A stretch of DNA of 60,058 bases from Cohnella luojiensis (GTDB lineage: Bacteria; Bacillota; Bacilli; Paenibacillales; Paenibacillaceae), in contig NZ_SOMN01000015.1 of the NCBI RefSeq assembly GCF_004564235.1, positions 1 through 60,058 of the forward strand, read 5' to 3'. The notes under the pieces were generated by a model. That model saw only the letters and a program-made list of their open reading frames with translations. It did not search any database and was not told the DNA's origin. A program made the position numbers and the translations under genes. Shown piece after piece: positions 1-7,813 of this stretch; position 1 is the first letter of the stretch, and every line of letters starts with the position of its first letter.

Positions 1-125
1 ACGTGTTACTCACCCGTCCGCCACTAACCTAAAAGTTAGCAAGCTAACTTCTAGATTCGTTCGACTTGCATGTATTAGGCACGCCGCCAGCGTTCGTCCT
101 GAGCCAGGATCAAACTCTCCATAAT
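1..125 (-). rRNA. rrs: 16S ribosomal RNA, 5' end only (cut by window edge)
   Basis: Read on the minus strand, this stretch is the first part of 16S rRNA. It contains the universal 27F site AGAGTTTGATCCTGGCTCAG at about 118-99, which places mature nucleotide 1 near position 125. The conserved helix sequence and the V1 variable region follow towards position 1. The rest of the gene lies outside the window. It sits downstream of bofA, as the first rrn operon does in B. subtilis. Confidence 0.97.
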
Positions 126-241
126 AGTGAAGCCGAAGCTTCTTATTAAAGAGCCTTTGAGGCTCAATCTGCATTGCTGGTTTGTCTTAGCCGACTCGAA
201 AGTCGACCTCGACGATTGTTTGTTTCTTACGCTCAATGTTC

Positions 242-256
242 AGTTTTCAAAGAACA
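242..256 (-). promoter_or_regulatory. rrn leader boxA-like antitermination/processing element
   Basis: On the minus strand the sequence TGTTCTTTGAAAACT lies about 120 bp upstream of the 16S 5' end. This motif is typical of Bacillales rRNA leaders and spacers, where a boxA-type element helps Nus-factor antitermination and RNase III processing. The role is inferred from family knowledge; the motif itself is clear. Nothing else in 126-480 looks like a gene. Confidence 0.6.
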
Positions 257-302
257 ATTCGTGTTTCGTTTTCGTGTCTACCGCGCTAACGGCGACTTTT
301 AT

Positions 303-332
303 AATATACCACAGCGCCTATCATCGTTGCAA
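303..332 (-). promoter_or_regulatory. putative rrn promoter
   Basis: Reading leftward there is a TTGCAA -35 box (332-327), an 18-bp spacer and a TATATT -10 box (308-303), upstream of the boxA-like element and the 16S gene. Strong sigma-A promoters are expected here. Further tandem promoters may exist but none is clear. Confidence 0.5.
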
Positions 333-483
333 CAAGTAATTTCTGTCAGTTTCTGATGTTTCTTGTCAGCCGTTTAGGCTTGCCCAAGAGGCGCGAGATA
401 TAATGTATCACATCCTCGGACAGCCCGTCAACCAAATTACGCGAACAATTTTCGCCAAACGAGCACTCTCCATTGAAACCAAT

Positions 484-506
484 AAAAAATGCCTGCATCG
501 GCAGGC
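484..506 (-). terminator. rho-independent terminator after bofA
   Basis: On the minus strand a perfect 6-bp stem (GCCTGC/GCAGGC) with loop CGAT is followed by ATTTTTTA, directly after the bofA stop. It separates the dnaX-bofA operon from the rrn operon. Confidence 0.85.
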
Positions 507-510
507 GTTT

Positions 511-777
511 TCACACAAGCAATGTCCATTGCAATCCCAGTACCAGGCCTATTCCCGGCAACCCGAGCAGCGCAACCGTCCCGATCGTAAAAGGATTCAA
601 CGGCACGTACCAGCCTGTCACCAAGCCCGAGAAATTCAAGGCATACAACGCCAGCGCGGCAATAATTAAGTGCAGACTGAAGCGCATCAACCAACCTTTG
701 GGCACATTCCGCTTCAGCAACACGAGTCCTAATGAGGCACCCGAGACGATGAGAAGGACTAGCCAGAACGTTTTCAT
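511..777 (-). CDS. bofA: pro-sigma-K processing inhibitor BofA family protein
   Basis: Small integral membrane protein of 88 residues from the ATG at 777. In B. subtilis BofA holds the SpoIVFB protease inactive in the outer forespore membrane until the forespore signals, so it times sigma-K activation. The sequence shows two hydrophobic segments (about residues 3-19 and 30-47) and a glycine-rich C-terminal hydrophobic region (about 62-85), as in the family. The start is chosen because the longer upstream reading frame has no ribosome-binding site, whereas GAGGGTATAGG precedes this ATG. The ATG overlaps the yaaL stop (ATGA), indicating translational coupling. The order dnaX-yaaK-recR-yaaL-bofA-rrn is the same as in B. 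subtilis, which supports the call. Confidence 0.9.
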   Translation of the reverse strand: MKTFWLVLLIVSGASLGLVLLKRNVPKGWLMRFSLHLIIAALALYALNFSGLVTGWYVPLNPFTIGTVALLGLPGIGLVLGLQWTLLV

Positions 778-1031
778 CCTATACCCTCGCCCTCTTCTAC
801 AGTTGCCGGGTGACTCCATTGCCACTTCGCTTGCCTCAGAAGTATGCTAAGTCTTTTCTCCGCGGCCTCTAAGCAATAAATCGCATAGTCTACATGGTCC
901 TCTCCAAGCGCATGCTGAAATGTCCATTCCGCCTGGATCCATTCCTGTTCCGCTTTACGGATATCCGCAATGAGCCTTTGACGTTCAATCGATTGCACCG
1001 AGGCCGGTTCGCGCTTTTTTCCCAGTTGCAC
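774..1031 (-). CDS. yaaL: YaaL family protein (DUF2508)
   Basis: A charged 85-residue protein with no membrane segment, predicted mostly helical. Its function is unknown in any organism. It is identified by size, by its charged helical character and above all by position between recR and bofA. The start is GTG at 1031, with GGGAGGG a suitable distance upstream. Its stop overlaps the bofA start, so the two are probably translated together. A terminator hairpin lies between recR and this gene, so yaaL-bofA may be expressed partly by read-through or from their own promoter. Confidence 0.8.
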   Translation of the reverse strand: MQLGKKREPASVQSIERQRLIADIRKAEQEWIQAEWTFQHALGEDHVDYAIYCLEAAEKRLSILLRQAKWQWSHPATVEEGEGIG

Positions 1032-1133
1032 GACAATCCCTCCCGCGTCTTCATGCGGCGTCGTCCTTCATAGGACAACCCATTACCCTATTTGTATACC
1101 CGGGTTAATTCTCTTAGAACTTAAAGCACGGGT

Positions 1134-1161
1134 AAAAATAAAAAAGACGCCCGAAGGCGCC
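1134..1161 (-). terminator. terminator between recR and yaaL
   Basis: On the minus strand GGCGCC-TTCG-GGCGTC forms a 6-bp stem (one G-U pair) with a stable tetraloop and runs into TTTTTTATTTTT. It lies 30 bp after the recR stop and would end or attenuate the dnaX-yaaK-recR transcript. Confidence 0.75.
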
Positions 1162-1191
1162 CGTTAAACGAAGGTGTATTGCAACTCCATG

Positions 1192-1791
1192 CTAGTAAAG
1201 CTCTCTGCGGCCCTCCAAAGCTTTGGAGATCGTAACCTCGTCCGCATATTCCAAGTCTCCGCCAACCGGTAGTCCGTGAGCGATTCGAGTCACTTTAATC
1301 CCGAACGGTTTTACCAATCGAGAGAGGTACATAGCGGTCGCTTCGCCCTCGATGTTGGGATTCGTAGCGAGTATGAGCTCCTGCACCCGCTCATCGCCGA
1401 GCCGCCTGACCAATTCCGCAATCCGAATGTCATCCGGACCCAAGCCGTCCATCGGGGATATCGCGCCGTTCAGCACGTGGTAATGGCCGTTGAACTCGCG
1501 CGTTCTCTCCATGGCGACCAAGTCCTTGGGTTCCTGCACGACGCAAATGACGGATACATCCCTCGATTTGTCCGAGCAAATCCGGCAAGGATCCGTATCG
1601 GTTATGTTGCAGCAGACGGAGCAATAGGTCAGGTTTCTCTTCACGTTCACCAGCGCCTTAGCGAAATCAATCACGTCTTCTTCCTTCATTCGCAAGACGT
1701 AGAAAGCCAGCCTAGCGGCCGTCTTCGGCCCGATGCCCGGAAGGCGGGAGAAGGAGTCGATCAGCTTGGCAATCGGTTCCGGATAAAACAA
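1192..1791 (-). CDS. recR: recombination mediator RecR
   Basis: RecR works with RecO/RecF to load RecA on SSB-coated single-stranded DNA during gap repair. The 199 residues match the usual length. A helix-hairpin-helix with [11 protein letters not shown] lies near residues 19-29, a four-cysteine zinc finger (CSVC...CRIC) near 57-72, and a Toprim domain follows (about 80-175). The start codon is TTG at 1791, with GGAG upstream. It lies 38 bp after yaaK, in the conserved dnaX-yaaK-recR operon. Confidence 0.97.
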   Translation of the reverse strand: MFYPEPIAKLIDSFSRLPGIGPKTAARLAFYVLRMKEEDVIDFAKALVNVKRNLTYCSVCCNITDTDPCRICSDKSRDVSVICVVQEPKDLVAMERTREFNGHYHVLNGAISPMDGLGPDDIRIAELVRRLGDERVQELILATNPNIEGEATAMYLSRLVKPFGIKVTRIAHGLPVGGDLEYADEVTISKALEGRRELY

Positions 1792-1829
1792 GGGCTCCAG
1801 TCTCCTCTATTCTTCTTATCTGCGGGCTC

Positions 1830-2141
1830 TTAGAACAATCCCGGGATTTTCATGCCGCCGGTATACTTGCCCATATCCTGGTTAGCAAGCTCATCCGCTT
1901 TGGTCAACGCGTCGTTAACCGCAGTCAGCACGAGATCCTGCAGCATTTCAATATCTTCCGGATCAACGGCTTCCGGTTTGATCTTGATGTCGAGCAGTTT
2001 CTTATGGCCGTTAACGGAGACGGTTACGACGCCGCCGCCAGCCGTTCCTTCGATCGTTTTGGAACCCAGCTCTTCCTGGGCTTTCATCATTTGCTCCTGC
2101 ATTTTCTTCACTTGCTTCATCATTTGATTCATGTTGTTCAT
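1830..2141 (-). CDS. yaaK: YbaB/EbfC family nucleoid-associated protein
   Basis: A DNA-binding protein of 103 residues that forms dimers and is thought to act in nucleoid organisation and gap repair. The start [18 protein letters not shown] and the central glycine-rich strand segment (about residues 34-42) are hallmarks of the family. AGGAGG lies 8 bp upstream of the ATG. It sits 20 bp after dnaX and before recR, as in nearly all Firmicutes and in E. coli (dnaX-ybaB-recR). Confidence 0.95.
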   Translation of the reverse strand: MNNMNQMMKQVKKMQEQMMKAQEELGSKTIEGTAGGGVVTVSVNGHKKLLDIKIKPEAVDPEDIEMLQDLVLTAVNDALTKADELANQDMGKYTGGMKIPGLF

Positions 2142-2161
2142 CTAATTAGCCTCCTAAATAG

Positions 2162-3961
2162 TTAGTCATCTTTAATCGTTACTAATTGCTCCCCGAATAA
2201 TCGAACGGCCTCATCGACCCAAGGTTCGCTCTTGCCCTCGGCTTCATCCTCCGGCACGAGAAGGAGCTCTTCGCCAGCCGCGGGTTCCTTCGGCCTGCCG
2301 GCGCTTTCCGCGAGCGCATCCTGCCATTCCTTCTGCATGATGGTGACAAGCTGTGTCGGATTCCCGAAAATAGCGCTCAAAACCCCTTCGATGACCCCTT
2401 TGTTAGCTGGCCTCTCCGTCGTCTCGCGATGGATCGTATTCCGGAAAGCTACTACGATAGTGTTGTCCGCGAAAGATACCGGCTCGCCGTCGGTCAGCCA
2501 GGCGTGAACGGTGACTCGCTCTTCCTTGACTCGTTGCAGAATCTGCGGCCACTTGGCAAGCGATGCCCCCGAAGAAGCTTGCGCTTCTACATAAGCCGTC
2601 AGCTTCTGGCGGGGAATGGAGACAGGACGCGGCGCGCCGGAAGTCCCTGCGGAACTCCCGGACGAGCTTCCTCGTGCTCCCGAGTTCCCGCCGCTCGAAG
2701 CAGTGGATGCCCCGGCCGGAGCCGCAGAAATACCTCCGCTGATTAACGCCCCGATTTTATTCTCCAAGGCTGCGATTTGTTGCTTTAACTGGCTTAGCTC
2801 GCCGCGGCCCACGCCCGTTTCCGACGAAGAGCTTTTACCGTCTTGAGATGTCGACTCCGATGAAGTCGTTACGCCTAAACTATCCGAGCAAAGCTTTAAG
2901 AGAGCAATTTCGAACATCGTTTGCGGATGAGCAGCGTATTTCATTTCGCTCTGATAACGATTCAACAAATCTATGATAGCAAATAACCGCTCCCGAGAAA
3001 ATCCGGCGGACATCTCTTTCAGTTCGCCCGGATTGGCGATGCGTCCCGAGGAATCTCCCGCATCGGGGGCTAATTGCGCCAACAGCAGGTCGCGGAAATA
3101 ATGCATAAGCTGCTCTAAGCATTTGTCCGCGCTCTTGCCGGCTCTCATCATCTCGTCGATCTCAAGAAGAACCTTCGACGCATCGTTCTCGCGAATCGCG
3201 ATGGCCAACCTCGCGAATTGCTCCGAAGGGAGACCCCCGGTCGCCTCGATGGCCTGCTCCAGGCTAACTTGACCGCCCGTAAAGGAAGAAATCTGATCCA
3301 GCAGGCTAAGGGCATCCCGCATCCCTCCGTCCGAAAGACGGGCAATATAACTAAGCGCTTCCTCCTCGGCATGGATACGCTCTTCCTCGCAGATTTCCCG
3401 AAGCCGTCCAGCTTGCTCCTCTAACGAAACTCGGCGAAAATCAAAACGTTGGCAACGAGAGATGATCGTCGGCGGAAGCTTGTGGGGTTCCGTCGTCGCG
3501 AGGACGAACATAACATGTCCGGGGGGCTCCTCCAAAGTTTTGAGCAGCGCATTAAAGGCTTCCGTCGTCAGCATGTGCACTTCGTCGATAATATAAACTT
3601 TACGCCGCACTTCCGTCGGCGAGTATTTGACTTTGTCGCGAATATCGCGAATCTCTTCTACCCCGCGATTGGATGCCGCATCGATCTCTACAACGTCCAT
3701 AACGGAACCGCTTGTAATCCGCTCGCATTGCGAGCACTCGTTACATGGTTCAGGCGACGGACCGCGTTCGCAGTTAACCGCTTTGGCCAATATTTTCGCT
3801 GCGCTCGTTTTACCGGTCCCTCTAGGCCCGCTGAACAAATACGCGTGGGAAAGCCTATTCTCGCGAATTGCATTTTGTAAGGTCTGTACGATATGTTGCT
3901 GCCCGACCATGTCCTTGAACGTCTGGGGACGCCAGGCCCGGTACAAAGCAAGATGTGCCAT
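2162..3961 (-). CDS. dnaX: DNA polymerase III subunits gamma/tau
   Basis: DnaX is the ATPase of the clamp loader; tau also tethers polymerase cores and the helicase at the fork. The 599 residues show Walker A GPRGTGKT (45-52), the zinc-binding cysteines C64, C73, C76 and C79, Walker B IIDEVH (124-129), then clamp-loader domains II and III and a C-terminal tau part. A low-complexity Ser/Gly/Ala linker (about 410-450) joins the two parts. I see no obvious slippery A-run, so there is no evidence for a frameshifted gamma form. It is the first gene of dnaX-yaaK-recR and lies 83 bp after a histidine kinase gene. Confidence 0.97.
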   Translation of the reverse strand: MAHLALYRAWRPQTFKDMVGQQHIVQTLQNAIRENRLSHAYLFSGPRGTGKTSAAKILAKAVNCERGPSPEPCNECSQCERITSGSVMDVVEIDAASNRGVEEIRDIRDKVKYSPTEVRRKVYIIDEVHMLTTEAFNALLKTLEEPPGHVMFVLATTEPHKLPPTIISRCQRFDFRRVSLEEQAGRLREICEEERIHAEEEALSYIARLSDGGMRDALSLLDQISSFTGGQVSLEQAIEATGGLPSEQFARLAIAIRENDASKVLLEIDEMMRAGKSADKCLEQLMHYFRDLLLAQLAPDAGDSSGRIANPGELKEMSAGFSRERLFAIIDLLNRYQSEMKYAAHPQTMFEIALLKLCSDSLGVTTSSESTSQDGKSSSSETGVGRGELSQLKQQIAALENKIGALISGGISAAPAGASTASSGGNSGARGSSSGSSAGTSGAPRPVSIPRQKLTAYVEAQASSGASLAKWPQILQRVKEERVTVHAWLTDGEPVSFADNTIVVAFRNTIHRETTERPANKGVIEGVLSAIFGNPTQLVTIMQKEWQDALAESAGRPKEPAAGEELLLVPEDEAEGKSEPWVDEAVRLFGEQLVTIKDD

Positions 3962-4044
3962 TGCTCGTCGCTCCCGTCAGCTTGCCGTTTCACCCATTAT
4001 ACATCATCGGATGACCGCGCTCCACCGCGAGCTGCGAATTCTTG

Positions 4045-5172
4045 CTAATCCATACGCGCATCGGCATGGGGCATCAAAACCGTAAACTGCGTGCCGCCTT
4101 CGTCCGAAGATACCTCTATGCTGCCGCCCAGGTCGTGAACGATCCGCTGGCATACCGAGAGACCCAATCCCGTTCCTAGAGGTTTTGTCGTAAAAAAAGG
4201 ATCGAACACCTTCTCCAGCACTTCGGCCGGTATACCGGATCCCGTATCGCAAATTTCCACTGCGACCCTATCCGGCTCGTATGGATAACTGCACTCGCGA
4301 ATTATTAATGTCCCTCCCCCGTTCATTGCTTCGATTGCGTTTTTCCCTAGATTAAGAAATACTTGCTTCAACTGCTCCTTATCTGCCAAGATCGAAGGCA
4401 GCTCCGGTTTCGGGTAATACAGCACGGTCACCTTGTAAAGCATCGCTTCACTCCGGATCATGGGCAGGATTTCATGCAGAATTGTCCCCATCCTTATCGG
4501 CACAAGCTTGATCTCCTTGGGCTTGCTAAGAAGCAGAAATTCGCTGACCAGATCGTTTACTCTCTCAAGTTCCGATAAGACGATGCTCACGAATTCTTGT
4601 TCCTTGCTCATGTCGCGATCCGAGAGGGCTTTATTCAATAGCTGCATAAACCCTTTAATTGCCGTTAACGGATTTCGAATTTCATGAGCGGTGCCCGCCG
4701 CGATCTGACCGATGGTTTTCAAACGGTCCGATCGCCTAATTTGCTCTTCCAAAGTCAATAAGTGGGATACATCCCTAAATAGAATAAACGCCCCCGATAC
4801 CATACCGTTCTCTCGAAGGACTTCGCCGTCCAGCATCAGCTTATGGCTGTGCTTATCGCGTTTCCGATTCAACACCCGGTTACGAAACGTTTTTCCCTCC
4901 AGCAAGCTTCGATCAAACGGATGAGGATGTAAGGACAGCGAATCAAACCATAACTCGGCAGATTGATCAATGATGTCAGCTCGGTTAAAACCGAACAGGG
5001 AACATATCATCTCGCTGATTTCCACAATGCGGAACTCGGAATCAAGCAGAAGTACCCCGATACCCTCCAACGACAGAAAACCTTGCGCGAATTGCCGTAT
5101 GTAGAGCTCCTGCTTTATTGATTCCGAATTGACGTGATTGCCTTCCGCGATCAATGCCGAATCGTCCATCAT
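4045..5172 (-). CDS. PAS domain sensor histidine kinase (sporulation-kinase-like)
   Basis: A cytoplasmic two-component sensor kinase of 375 residues with no membrane segment. A PAS domain covers about residues 25-140. The HisKA dimerisation domain follows with phospho-acceptor H163 (TAHEIRNPLTAIKGFMQLL). The ATP-binding domain has its N box (NLGKNAIEAM), G1 (DTGSGIP), F (FFTTKP) and G2 (GTGLGLSV) boxes. The architecture is that of PAS-type kinases such as KinA/KinE/KinC that feed Spo0F or Spo0A. No response regulator gene is adjacent, so it is an orphan kinase; spo0F, 6.4 kb away, is a plausible but unproven partner. The start is ATG 5172 behind GGAGGTGA. It lies between the SRP RNA and dnaX, where B. 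subtilis has no kinase. Confidence 0.9.
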   Translation of the reverse strand: MMDDSALIAEGNHVNSESIKQELYIRQFAQGFLSLEGIGVLLLDSEFRIVEISEMICSLFGFNRADIIDQSAELWFDSLSLHPHPFDRSLLEGKTFRNRVLNRKRDKHSHKLMLDGEVLRENGMVSGAFILFRDVSHLLTLEEQIRRSDRLKTIGQIAAGTAHEIRNPLTAIKGFMQLLNKALSDRDMSKEQEFVSIVLSELERVNDLVSEFLLLSKPKEIKLVPIRMGTILHEILPMIRSEAMLYKVTVLYYPKPELPSILADKEQLKQVFLNLGKNAIEAMNGGGTLIIRECSYPYEPDRVAVEICDTGSGIPAEVLEKVFDPFFTTKPLGTGLGLSVCQRIVHDLGGSIEVSSDEGGTQFTVLMPHADARMD

Positions 5173-5308
5173 TTGTATTCACCTCCGGTCAACGAGCCAG
5201 CACAATTGTAAATATTCGGTATATTTCGTTATTTCCCTCCTTTGGACCTAAGACACCGGAAGTATTTTACGGGTAGACTTTTCGTGAGAGGCCATGCGCA
5301 GCACATAC

Positions 5309-5343
5309 AAAAGAAGCATCCCGGCAGGTATGCCAAGATGCTC
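5309..5343 (-). terminator. rho-independent terminator downstream of SRP RNA
   Basis: On the minus strand GAGCATCTTGGCA pairs with TGCCGGGATGCTTC around loop TACC, with two G-U pairs and one bulge, and is followed by TTTTGT. It ends the SRP RNA transcript before the kinase gene. Confidence 0.75.
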
Positions 5344-5381
5344 CATTCACGCTATTCAGCGGTACGTATTCATTTATTAGG

Positions 5382-5650
5382 ACCGTGCACCTGATCTCGA
5401 TAATTGTGATCCAGCCGAATAGGAGTGAGTCGCTCGGGCCGAGCTACCCTCCAACACAAGAACTAAACCACTTATGGCTGCTTCCTTCCGGACCTGACCG
5501 GGTTCATGGCCGTCCCTCGCGGAGGACCCTGCCGTCAACACGGCACGAAGCCTACCGGAACCTGCATCACAAAACCTAAAACAGGAATTCAACCTCGCTG
5601 GAGCGGATTGCGAGTTACAGGGCACCGCTACCTCCCCGTCTAGCACGGCA
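5382..5650 (-). ncRNA. ffs: signal recognition particle RNA, large Bacillus type
   Basis: About 269 nt. On the minus strand it begins at TGCCGTGCTAGACGGGGAGG, similar to the B. subtilis scRNA 5' end, and ends at AGGTGCACGGT. The universal SRP core GGTCAGGTCCGGAAGGAAGC is at about 5500-5480 and contains the GGAA tetraloop region bound by Ffh. The length and the Alu-like 5' domain fit the 6S-size RNA of Bacilli rather than the short 4.5S form. It guides Ffh-bound ribosomes to the membrane. The ends are estimated by similarity and by the promoter and terminator found beside it. Confidence 0.95.
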
Positions 5651-5656
5651 AAACTA

Positions 5657-5685
5657 AGTATAGCGAATTCATGAGGGAAGTGCAA
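5657..5685 (-). promoter_or_regulatory. SRP RNA promoter
   Basis: TTGCAC (5685-5680), a 17-bp spacer and TATACT (5662-5657) point to a start about 7 bp downstream, exactly where the SRP RNA sequence begins. It is close to a consensus sigma-A promoter, as expected for an abundant RNA. Confidence 0.8.
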
Positions 5686-5720
5686 CCGAAGGAAACAGTT
5701 CCCTCATGATTGGGCAACTC

Positions 5721-6125
5721 TTATTTCATTGATGTTACATGAATGGTGTACCTTGGATAATTGAATCTCAACACCGTGGCAGCCTGCTGCTCAACGGTCG
5801 GAATCTCCCGTGCTAGCAGCCCTGGCTCAAGCTTGATCGTCACATAAGCGTCGGCCCCGGTGAAAGTAATGTTCGAATCCGCAACGCCGGGTACATTCTC
5901 GATCGCTTCCCTCATCGAAACATTATCGACACCATAGTTAGTTACCGCGTGATGCCCGGGAAGCCGCGGCCGGTTATTCGTCATGCCCAGATACCCGTCG
6001 TCGCTGTAGCCTTGGGGCCTGACGCCGTTCGCGTTCGTCCCGGCATTGTTCCCGCAGCCAGTTATCAACACCACCGCGCTTAATAACGCAAACGTAAAGC
6101 CCATTGCTTTCCAATGCTTCCGCAT
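5721..6125 (-). CDS. YhcN/YlaJ family sporulation lipoprotein
   Basis: A 134-residue lipoprotein. The N-terminal signal ends in the lipobox LITGC (Cys at about 24), so the mature protein should be lipid-anchored. An Asn/Gly-rich linker follows, then a compact domain (about 70-134) with the segment SMREAIENVPGVADSNITFT typical of the YhcN/YlaJ family, whose members are found in spores and affect germination or outgrowth. GGGAGG lies before the ATG. It lies between rpmE and the SRP RNA. The family call is from pattern memory; the lipobox is plain. Confidence 0.8.
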   Translation of the reverse strand: MRKHWKAMGFTFALLSAVVLITGCGNNAGTNANGVRPQGYSDDGYLGMTNNRPRLPGHHAVTNYGVDNVSMREAIENVPGVADSNITFTGADAYVTIKLEPGLLAREIPTVEQQAATVLRFNYPRYTIHVTSMK

Positions 6126-6237
6126 GAAAAAACCTCCCTTTATATCCGGTAGGATTTCAAGGGAGGCTTATCTCTATACGGAAATTCTTTTTATGACTAC
6201 CGAGCGTTTCGATCGAAACTTGCTATCGGTTGCATTA

Positions 6238-6435
6238 TTAAATACCGTATTTTTTCTTGAACTTGTCTACGCGACCGCCGGCATCGATAAACTTCTGTTT
6301 ACCTGTGTAGAACGGGTGGCAAGCCGAACAGATCTCTACTTTAAGATTCGATTTGATCGAACCTGTTTCGAAAGTGTTTCCGCATGCGCAAGATGCCGTA
6401 ATCACATTGTATTGCGGATGAATGGATGGTTTCAA
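6238..6435 (-). CDS. rpmE: 50S ribosomal protein L31 (zinc-binding form)
   Basis: Ribosomal protein L31 of the large subunit. The 65 residues begin at a TTG at 6435, chosen because AGAAAGAGGTGAA lies just upstream and because it gives the family's MKPxIHPxY start; the longer upstream reading frame is not needed. The four cysteines (C16, C18, C36, C39) show this is the zinc-containing C+ paralogue, replaced under zinc starvation by a cysteine-free form elsewhere in many Bacilli. It follows rho and a radical SAM gene on the same strand, close to the B. subtilis order rho-rpmE. Confidence 0.96.
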   Translation of the reverse strand: MKPSIHPQYNVITASCACGNTFETGSIKSNLKVEICSACHPFYTGKQKFIDAGGRVDKFKKKYGI

Positions 6436-6497
6436 AGGGTTCACCTCTTTCTGCCCTGAATCAACATGTGGATCCAGAGTAATAAACACATGATGGG

Positions 6498-6527
6498 ATT
6501 ATAGCACGCATGAGGTTTAAATGACAA
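6498..6527 (-). promoter_or_regulatory. rpmE promoter
   Basis: TTGTCA (6527-6522), 18 bp, and a perfect TATAAT (6503-6498) lie about 60 bp before the rpmE start codon. It gives rpmE its own transcript, separate from the upstream radical SAM gene. Confidence 0.7.
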
Positions 6528-6542
6528 GCGTAATGTAACTGG

Positions 6543-7793
6543 TTAAGCTAGGCGAAGCGGCGGAACATGCGTGTAAGATCCGATGACCACGTCCGGAAGC
6601 TCTTGGCGATAAATATCGAGAAGCGCCTTCATCCCGTAGATCTCGCCTTGCGCCGGAGGAATCAAGCTAAGATACGCGTCGGGATCGATATTCAAGTTGC
6701 GCATCTGTATTAATTTCAATCCGGTTCTGCGGGCAAAACCGATCATCGCTTCGATCTCTTCCTCGCGATCCGTCACGCCGGGGAACACCAGGTAGTTGAT
6801 GGAAGTGTAAACCCCTTTGTCCGTCGCGTATTTCAACGATTTCTCCACGTTCTTCAGCGTATATCCCCGAGGCATGTAGTACGCGTTATAATGCTCGTCG
6901 AGCGCGCTGATCGTACTGACCCGCATCAGATCCAATCCGGCGTCCGTAATCGCCCTCATATGATCCGACAGGCCCGCATTCGTATTGATGTTAATGTAGC
7001 CTAGCGAGGTTTGCGCACGAACTCGCTTCATCGCTTCGACGATCGTGCGGGCTTGCGTGGAGGGTTCCCCCTCGCATCCTTGGCCGAAGCTGATAATCGA
7101 ATTCGGAGTCTTCAAATGCTCCAGCATGATTTCGACAACCTCGTCGACCTCCGGCTTGAACTTCAACCGGGATTGAGGCGCGACGAAGCCGCTATCGTCA
7201 GGTTGCTCGGATATGCATCCGTAACAGCCGGCATTGCAGGAGAAAGAGACCGGAACCGCCCCCTCAAGGCGTTGCAGGAAAGTATTGGATGCCGTAAGGC
7301 ATTCGTACTCCAATGCGCAGTGGGACAGATGTTTGTACAGTTTGTTGTCCGGATACGTCTCAAGAAGACGCTCGACTTGAATTTCCAAGTCCTTGCGGTC
7401 GCAGTTCTCCGGATTCCAAGGTTCGGGATCGTCGCTTTGTCCGGCGGCTACGTAGAACCCGCCATCCTTCCATACGACCGCCGTATAACCGAACAACGGA
7501 AACTTCTGCGTCTTGTCCGTCTTGGAGTACCCGGGAACATAGTACCGGGTGAAGCCTTGCGGCAGCAAAGCGCCAACCGCCTGGTAGGCACCGGGAAGCA
7601 ATTGCATTTTCCCGCTGACCGGATCCATTCCAACCGGACGTGTATAGGGAAGCCCGACTAACGTAGCTCCTGCCGGCAACGGAATAAGCTCTTCATCGAG
7701 TAGTTCGACGAGATCATTGCCGCTGCGGGCGATGCCATAAAGCTCGGGATGATCGAAAACATTGCCTTGTTCGTCTGCGTAGACTAGATGCAT
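6543..7793 (-). CDS. radical SAM protein of unknown function
   Basis: A 416-residue protein with a radical SAM core in its C-terminal half. The iron-sulfur cluster cysteines are C186, C190 and C193 (CNAGCYGC, the canonical CX3CX2C). Further core features follow: a GQGCEGEP segment near 240 (the SAM-binding GGE-like motif position) and barrel strands to about 395. The first 180 residues form a separate domain that includes C131, C159 and C165, which could bind a second cluster or zinc. The substrate is not recognisable. It sits between rho and rpmE, 20 bp after rho, so it probably shares a transcript with murA-rho. B. subtilis has no radical SAM gene here. The ATG at 7793 follows GGAGGAGGG. 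Confidence 0.85.
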   Translation of the reverse strand: MHLVYADEQGNVFDHPELYGIARSGNDLVELLDEELIPLPAGATLVGLPYTRPVGMDPVSGKMQLLPGAYQAVGALLPQGFTRYYVPGYSKTDKTQKFPLFGYTAVVWKDGGFYVAAGQSDDPEPWNPENCDRKDLEIQVERLLETYPDNKLYKHLSHCALEYECLTASNTFLQRLEGAVPVSFSCNAGCYGCISEQPDDSGFVAPQSRLKFKPEVDEVVEIMLEHLKTPNSIISFGQGCEGEPSTQARTIVEAMKRVRAQTSLGYININTNAGLSDHMRAITDAGLDLMRVSTISALDEHYNAYYMPRGYTLKNVEKSLKYATDKGVYTSINYLVFPGVTDREEEIEAMIGFARRTGLKLIQMRNLNIDPDAYLSLIPPAQGEIYGMKALLDIYRQELPDVVIGSYTHVPPLRLA

Positions 7794-7813
7794 GGGTTAA
7801 GCCCTCCTCCACA

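Noticed and set aside
5377..5685. A 102-residue frame over the SRP RNA
   Set aside because: The sequence is a structural RNA with its own promoter and terminator.
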